From contig NZ_JACHON010000002.1 in NCBI RefSeq assembly GCF_014206945.1, forward strand, positions 287,115-351,114: a DNA stretch of 64,000 nt. The letters run 5' to 3'. The notes under the pieces were generated by a model, which made no database searches, was not told where the DNA came from, and worked only from the letters and a program-made list of their open reading frames with translations. Numbering within the stretch: position 1 is the stretch's first letter; each line of letters begins with the position of its first letter. This DNA comes from Gracilibacillus halotolerans (GTDB lineage: Bacteria > Bacillota > Bacilli > Bacillales > Amphibacillaceae). Below are positions 61,827 to 64,000 of this stretch, one piece after another. The position numbers were made by a program, and so were the translations under genes.

Positions 61827-63413
61827 ATGAATATAAAAGAAGAAGCATCGAAACGAAAAACATTTGCCATTATTTCTCACCCAGATGCCGGAAAAACTAC
61901 GATGACTGAAAAGATGTTATTGTTAGGGAATATCATCCGATCAGCAGGGACTGTAAAGGGGAAAAAGTCCGGGCAATTTGCAAAGTCTGACTGGATGGAA
62001 ATTGAGAAACAACGTGGTATTTCTGTAACATCGAGTGTAATGAATTTTACGTATAAAGATTTAAAAGTAAATATTTTAGATACTCCTGGTCACGAGGATT
62101 TCAGTGAGGATACGTACCGTACATTGACTGCTGTAGATAGTGTTATTATGATTATTGACTCTACAAAGGGGATTGAGCCACAAACGATTAAACTTTTTAA
62201 AGTTTGTAAAATGCGCGGTATTCCTATATTTACGTTTATTAATAAGTTAGATCGAGAAGGTAGAGAACCTCTTGATTTATTAGATCAAATTGAAGAAGTA
62301 CTACAAATTGAAACGTACCCAATGAATTGGCCAGTTGGTATGGGGAAAGGATTCTTAGGTATTCTTGATCGATATAATCAACAATTTGTCCAATTTAATG
62401 GGAATGAAGAGGAGTCATATATACCTTTTTCAGAAATGGAAAATGAAGAGCACCGGGAAGTTTACGAGCATCCTACTTACCAAAATACATTGGAAGAACT
62501 GGAACTCGTGGAGGAAGCGGGAGATACTTTTTCAATGGAACGAGTATTAGCTGGTGAACAAACTCCTGTGTTTTTTGGTAGTGCACTAGCTCCATTTGGG
62601 GTAGAAACATTTTTTGATACGTTTATTCAGATGGCGCCACCTCCAGGTCCACGCCGTACGAAGGAAGAAGTCGTTTACCCTGAGCACGAATCGTTTTCAG
62701 GATTTATTTTCAAAATTCAAGCGAACATGAATCCACAACACCGTGACAGAATCGCGTTTCTTCGTATTTGTTCGGGTAAATTTGAGCGAGGAATGAACGT
62801 AACGTTAGCTCGAACAGGTAAAACCATTCGTCTCGGCCAAACCCAACAATTCGTTGCATCTTCTAGAGATACGGTTGATGAGGCTTACCCAGGTGATATT
62901 ATCGGAATTTATGATCCAGGTGTATATCGCATTGGTGATACATTATTGGAAGGAAAATCAACATTTGAATATGACGAGCTACCATCCTTCCCACCAGAAA
63001 TGTTTCAACGTGTGATGGCAAAGAACGTTATGAAAGCAAAACAGTTCCGAAAAGGGATCGAGCAGTTGGTACAAGAGGGAGCCATTCAATTATTTAAGGG
63101 TTACCCAGTTGATTCGTATATTGTTGGCGCTGTAGGCCAGTTGCAGTATGAAGTGTTCCAGCATCGGATGAAAAATGAGTACAATGTAGAAATAGTATTG
63201 GAGTCATTAGGTGATCGAATTCCACGCTGGCTCAATAAAGAGCAAGTAAATCCATCGTTATTTGATGAACGAAATCTTTTAGTAAAAGATAGAGATGATC
63301 GTTTTCTCGTGTTATTTAAAAATCATTTTGCACTGAGATGGTTTGAGGATAAGCACAAGGAAATTGAGTTAATCGATTTACTAGAAGTTCAACAATTCGA
63401 TCAGGCAAGGTAA
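61827..63413 (+). CDS. prfC: Peptide chain release factor 3
   Basis: A 528-residue RF3 GTPase: [27 protein letters not shown] (G1), [11 protein letters not shown] (G2), [18 protein letters not shown] (G3), [11 protein letters not shown] (G4), then RF3-specific domains with IGTLGQLQ-type [22 protein letters not shown]. It recycles RF1/RF2 after peptide release. B. subtilis lacks prfC, so its presence helps place the organism outside that species group. The ATG sits 27 bp after the region shared with the divergent helicase promoter. Confidence 0.95.
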   Translation: MNIKEEASKRKTFAIISHPDAGKTTMTEKMLLLGNIIRSAGTVKGKKSGQFAKSDWMEIEKQRGISVTSSVMNFTYKDLKVNILDTPGHEDFSEDTYRTLTAVDSVIMIIDSTKGIEPQTIKLFKVCKMRGIPIFTFINKLDREGREPLDLLDQIEEVLQIETYPMNWPVGMGKGFLGILDRYNQQFVQFNGNEEESYIPFSEMENEEHREVYEHPTYQNTLEELELVEEAGDTFSMERVLAGEQTPVFFGSALAPFGVETFFDTFIQMAPPPGPRRTKEEVVYPEHESFSGFIFKIQANMNPQHRDRIAFLRICSGKFERGMNVTLARTGKTIRLGQTQQFVASSRDTVDEAYPGDIIGIYDPGVYRIGDTLLEGKSTFEYDELPSFPPEMFQRVMAKNVMKAKQFRKGIEQLVQEGAIQLFKGYPVDSYIVGAVGQLQYEVFQHRMKNEYNVEIVLESLGDRIPRWLNKEQVNPSLFDERNLLVKDRDDRFLVLFKNHFALRWFEDKHKEIELIDLLEVQQFDQAR

Positions 63414-63429
63414 TGATTTTGGTGGTAAC

Positions 63430-63599
63430 GTTGGATAAATTGTATCAATATCGGATAACGAGTTTTAATATCAGATTCGTGATTGTGAAAATCGGATAAT
63501 GGGTTTTAATATCGGAATCGTGCGTGGGAAAATCGGATAACGGGTTTTAATATCAGATTCGTGTGTGGCAAAATCGGATAACGGGTTTTAATACCGGAT
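63430..63599 (+). repeat. Phased intergenic array, family I (9 cores)
   Basis: GTTGGAT, ATCGGAT, ATCAGAT, ATCGGAT, ATCGGAA, ATCGGAT, ATCAGAT, ATCGGAT and ACCGGAT at 63430, 63450, 63470, 63491, 63511, 63532, 63552, 63573 and 63593, i.e. 20/21-bp steps. Between cores, AACGGGTTTTAAT alternates with TCGTGTGTGGCAA. It follows prfC directly. Confidence 0.88.
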
Positions 63600-63629
63600 A
63601 CGGATCTAGAATTTTTAATAGGATGATGA

Positions 63630-63656
63630 GAGGACGAGCGAGTAGCTCGTCCTTTT
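63630..63656 (+). terminator. Terminator downstream of prfC
   Basis: GGACGAGC (63632-63639) pairs perfectly with GCTCGTCC (63645-63652), GAGTA loop, followed by TTTTC. It lies 217 bp past the stop, beyond the array. Confidence 0.75.
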
Positions 63657-63679
63657 CATATTTCAGCATGATTTTTACT

Positions 63680-63898
63680 GTATGAACCGTGGAGGTTGCT
63701 CTATGGACTGTGACTCTGTTGTATGAACCGTCGAGGTTGGTCTATTGACTGTGACTCTGTTGTATGGACCGTCACAAGGATGTCTATCTGGAGTGAAGCA
63801 GTTGTATCTCGAGTCAACGCCGCTCTATCTCGAGTGGAGCACACTCTATCTGGAGTAAAGTAGATCTATCTCGAGTGGAGCACACTCTATCTGGAGTG
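63680..63898. repeat. Phased intergenic array, family II, inverted (about 11 cores)
   Basis: Reverse-type cores STAT-N5-GTS at 63680, 63701, 63721, 63742, 63762, 63784, 63804, 63825, 63846, 63866 and 63887, spaced 20-21 bp with one 22. CTATGGACTGT and CTATCTCGAGT are the inverses of the two sub-types at 57901-58365. The last 100 bases of the window (63900-64000) show nothing recognisable. Confidence 0.88.
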
Positions 63899-64000
63899 AA
63901 GCAGTTGGTATGTCAACACTAAACTGAACAATTTTTTAAAGGTAAACAAACTTATTTATAGCGCTCAAAATTTTAGCTCTCAGATGGAAAATAGTGCGTG

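Overview
The window looks like chromosome from a motile, low-GC, Gram-positive member of the Bacillaceae, probably a halotolerant Oceanobacillus/Ornithinibacillus/Virgibacillus-type genus (inference). The gene order yvyE-degS-degU-degV-comFA-comFC-yvyF-flgM-flgN-flgK-flgL-yviE-fliW-csrA-hag ... fliD-flaG-fliS-fliT-hpf-secA-prfB ... ftsE-ftsX ... ctpB-minJ is the well-known Bacillus order. RBSs are strong, TTG/GTG starts occur, and sigma-D promoters are present. Unlike B. subtilis, the window also has prfC and a large SNF2/SWIM helicase after minJ.

Layout. 1-2.8 kb: the 3' end of a GH2 beta-galactosidase, a LacI regulator and a YesL-type (DUF624) membrane protein. 3.1-5.5 kb (minus strand): 5-oxoprolinase genes pxpB-pxpC-pxpA. 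5.7-9.4 kb: two tandem chemoreceptors. 10-16.7 kb: housekeeping and accessory genes (aromatic acid exporter-like protein, IDEAL-domain protein, Gfo/Idh/MocA oxidoreductase, lipoprotein PBP, VanZ-like protein, YvyE). 16.8-30 kb: DegS/DegU, DegV, late-competence genes and the late flagellar operon ending in two nearly identical flagellin genes. 30-36.4 kb: an AT-rich operon inserted between hag and fliD. It holds an unknown helical protein, a Maf (DUF115) flagellin glycosyltransferase, kdsA, kdsD, kdsC, a cytidylyltransferase fused to an RraA-like domain, and a frameshifted yjfB-like motility gene. 36.5-42 kb: an unknown membrane protein, a YutJ-like flavoprotein and a MoxR/DUF58/DUF4129 trio. 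42-45.4 kb: fliD, flaG, fliS, fliT. 46-63.4 kb: hpf, secA, prfB (with programmed frameshift), a YitT protein, ftsEX, an M23 hydrolase, ctpB, minJ, the helicase and prfC.

How they work together. FliW, CsrA and Hag form the known flagellin homeostasis circuit. Both hag leaders carry hairpins presenting GGA in the CsrA consensus context. The operon after hag encodes a complete route from ribulose 5-phosphate through arabinose 5-phosphate, Kdo-8-phosphate and Kdo to a CMP-sugar, plus a Maf transferase. I infer that these flagellins are O-glycosylated with Kdo or a Kdo-like ulosonic acid, a sugar normally tied to Gram-negative LPS.

The other striking feature is non-coding. Seven intergenic arrays (two of them opposed arms in one gap) consist of a short core recurring at alternating 20 and 21 bp (41-bp period, two helical turns). 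Two unrelated core sequences, ATYNGAT/ATCNRAT and SAC-N5-ATAG, obey the same spacing rule. A separate ~115-130 bp inverted-repeat element occurs twice in opposite orientation, with a compensatory change in its central stem.
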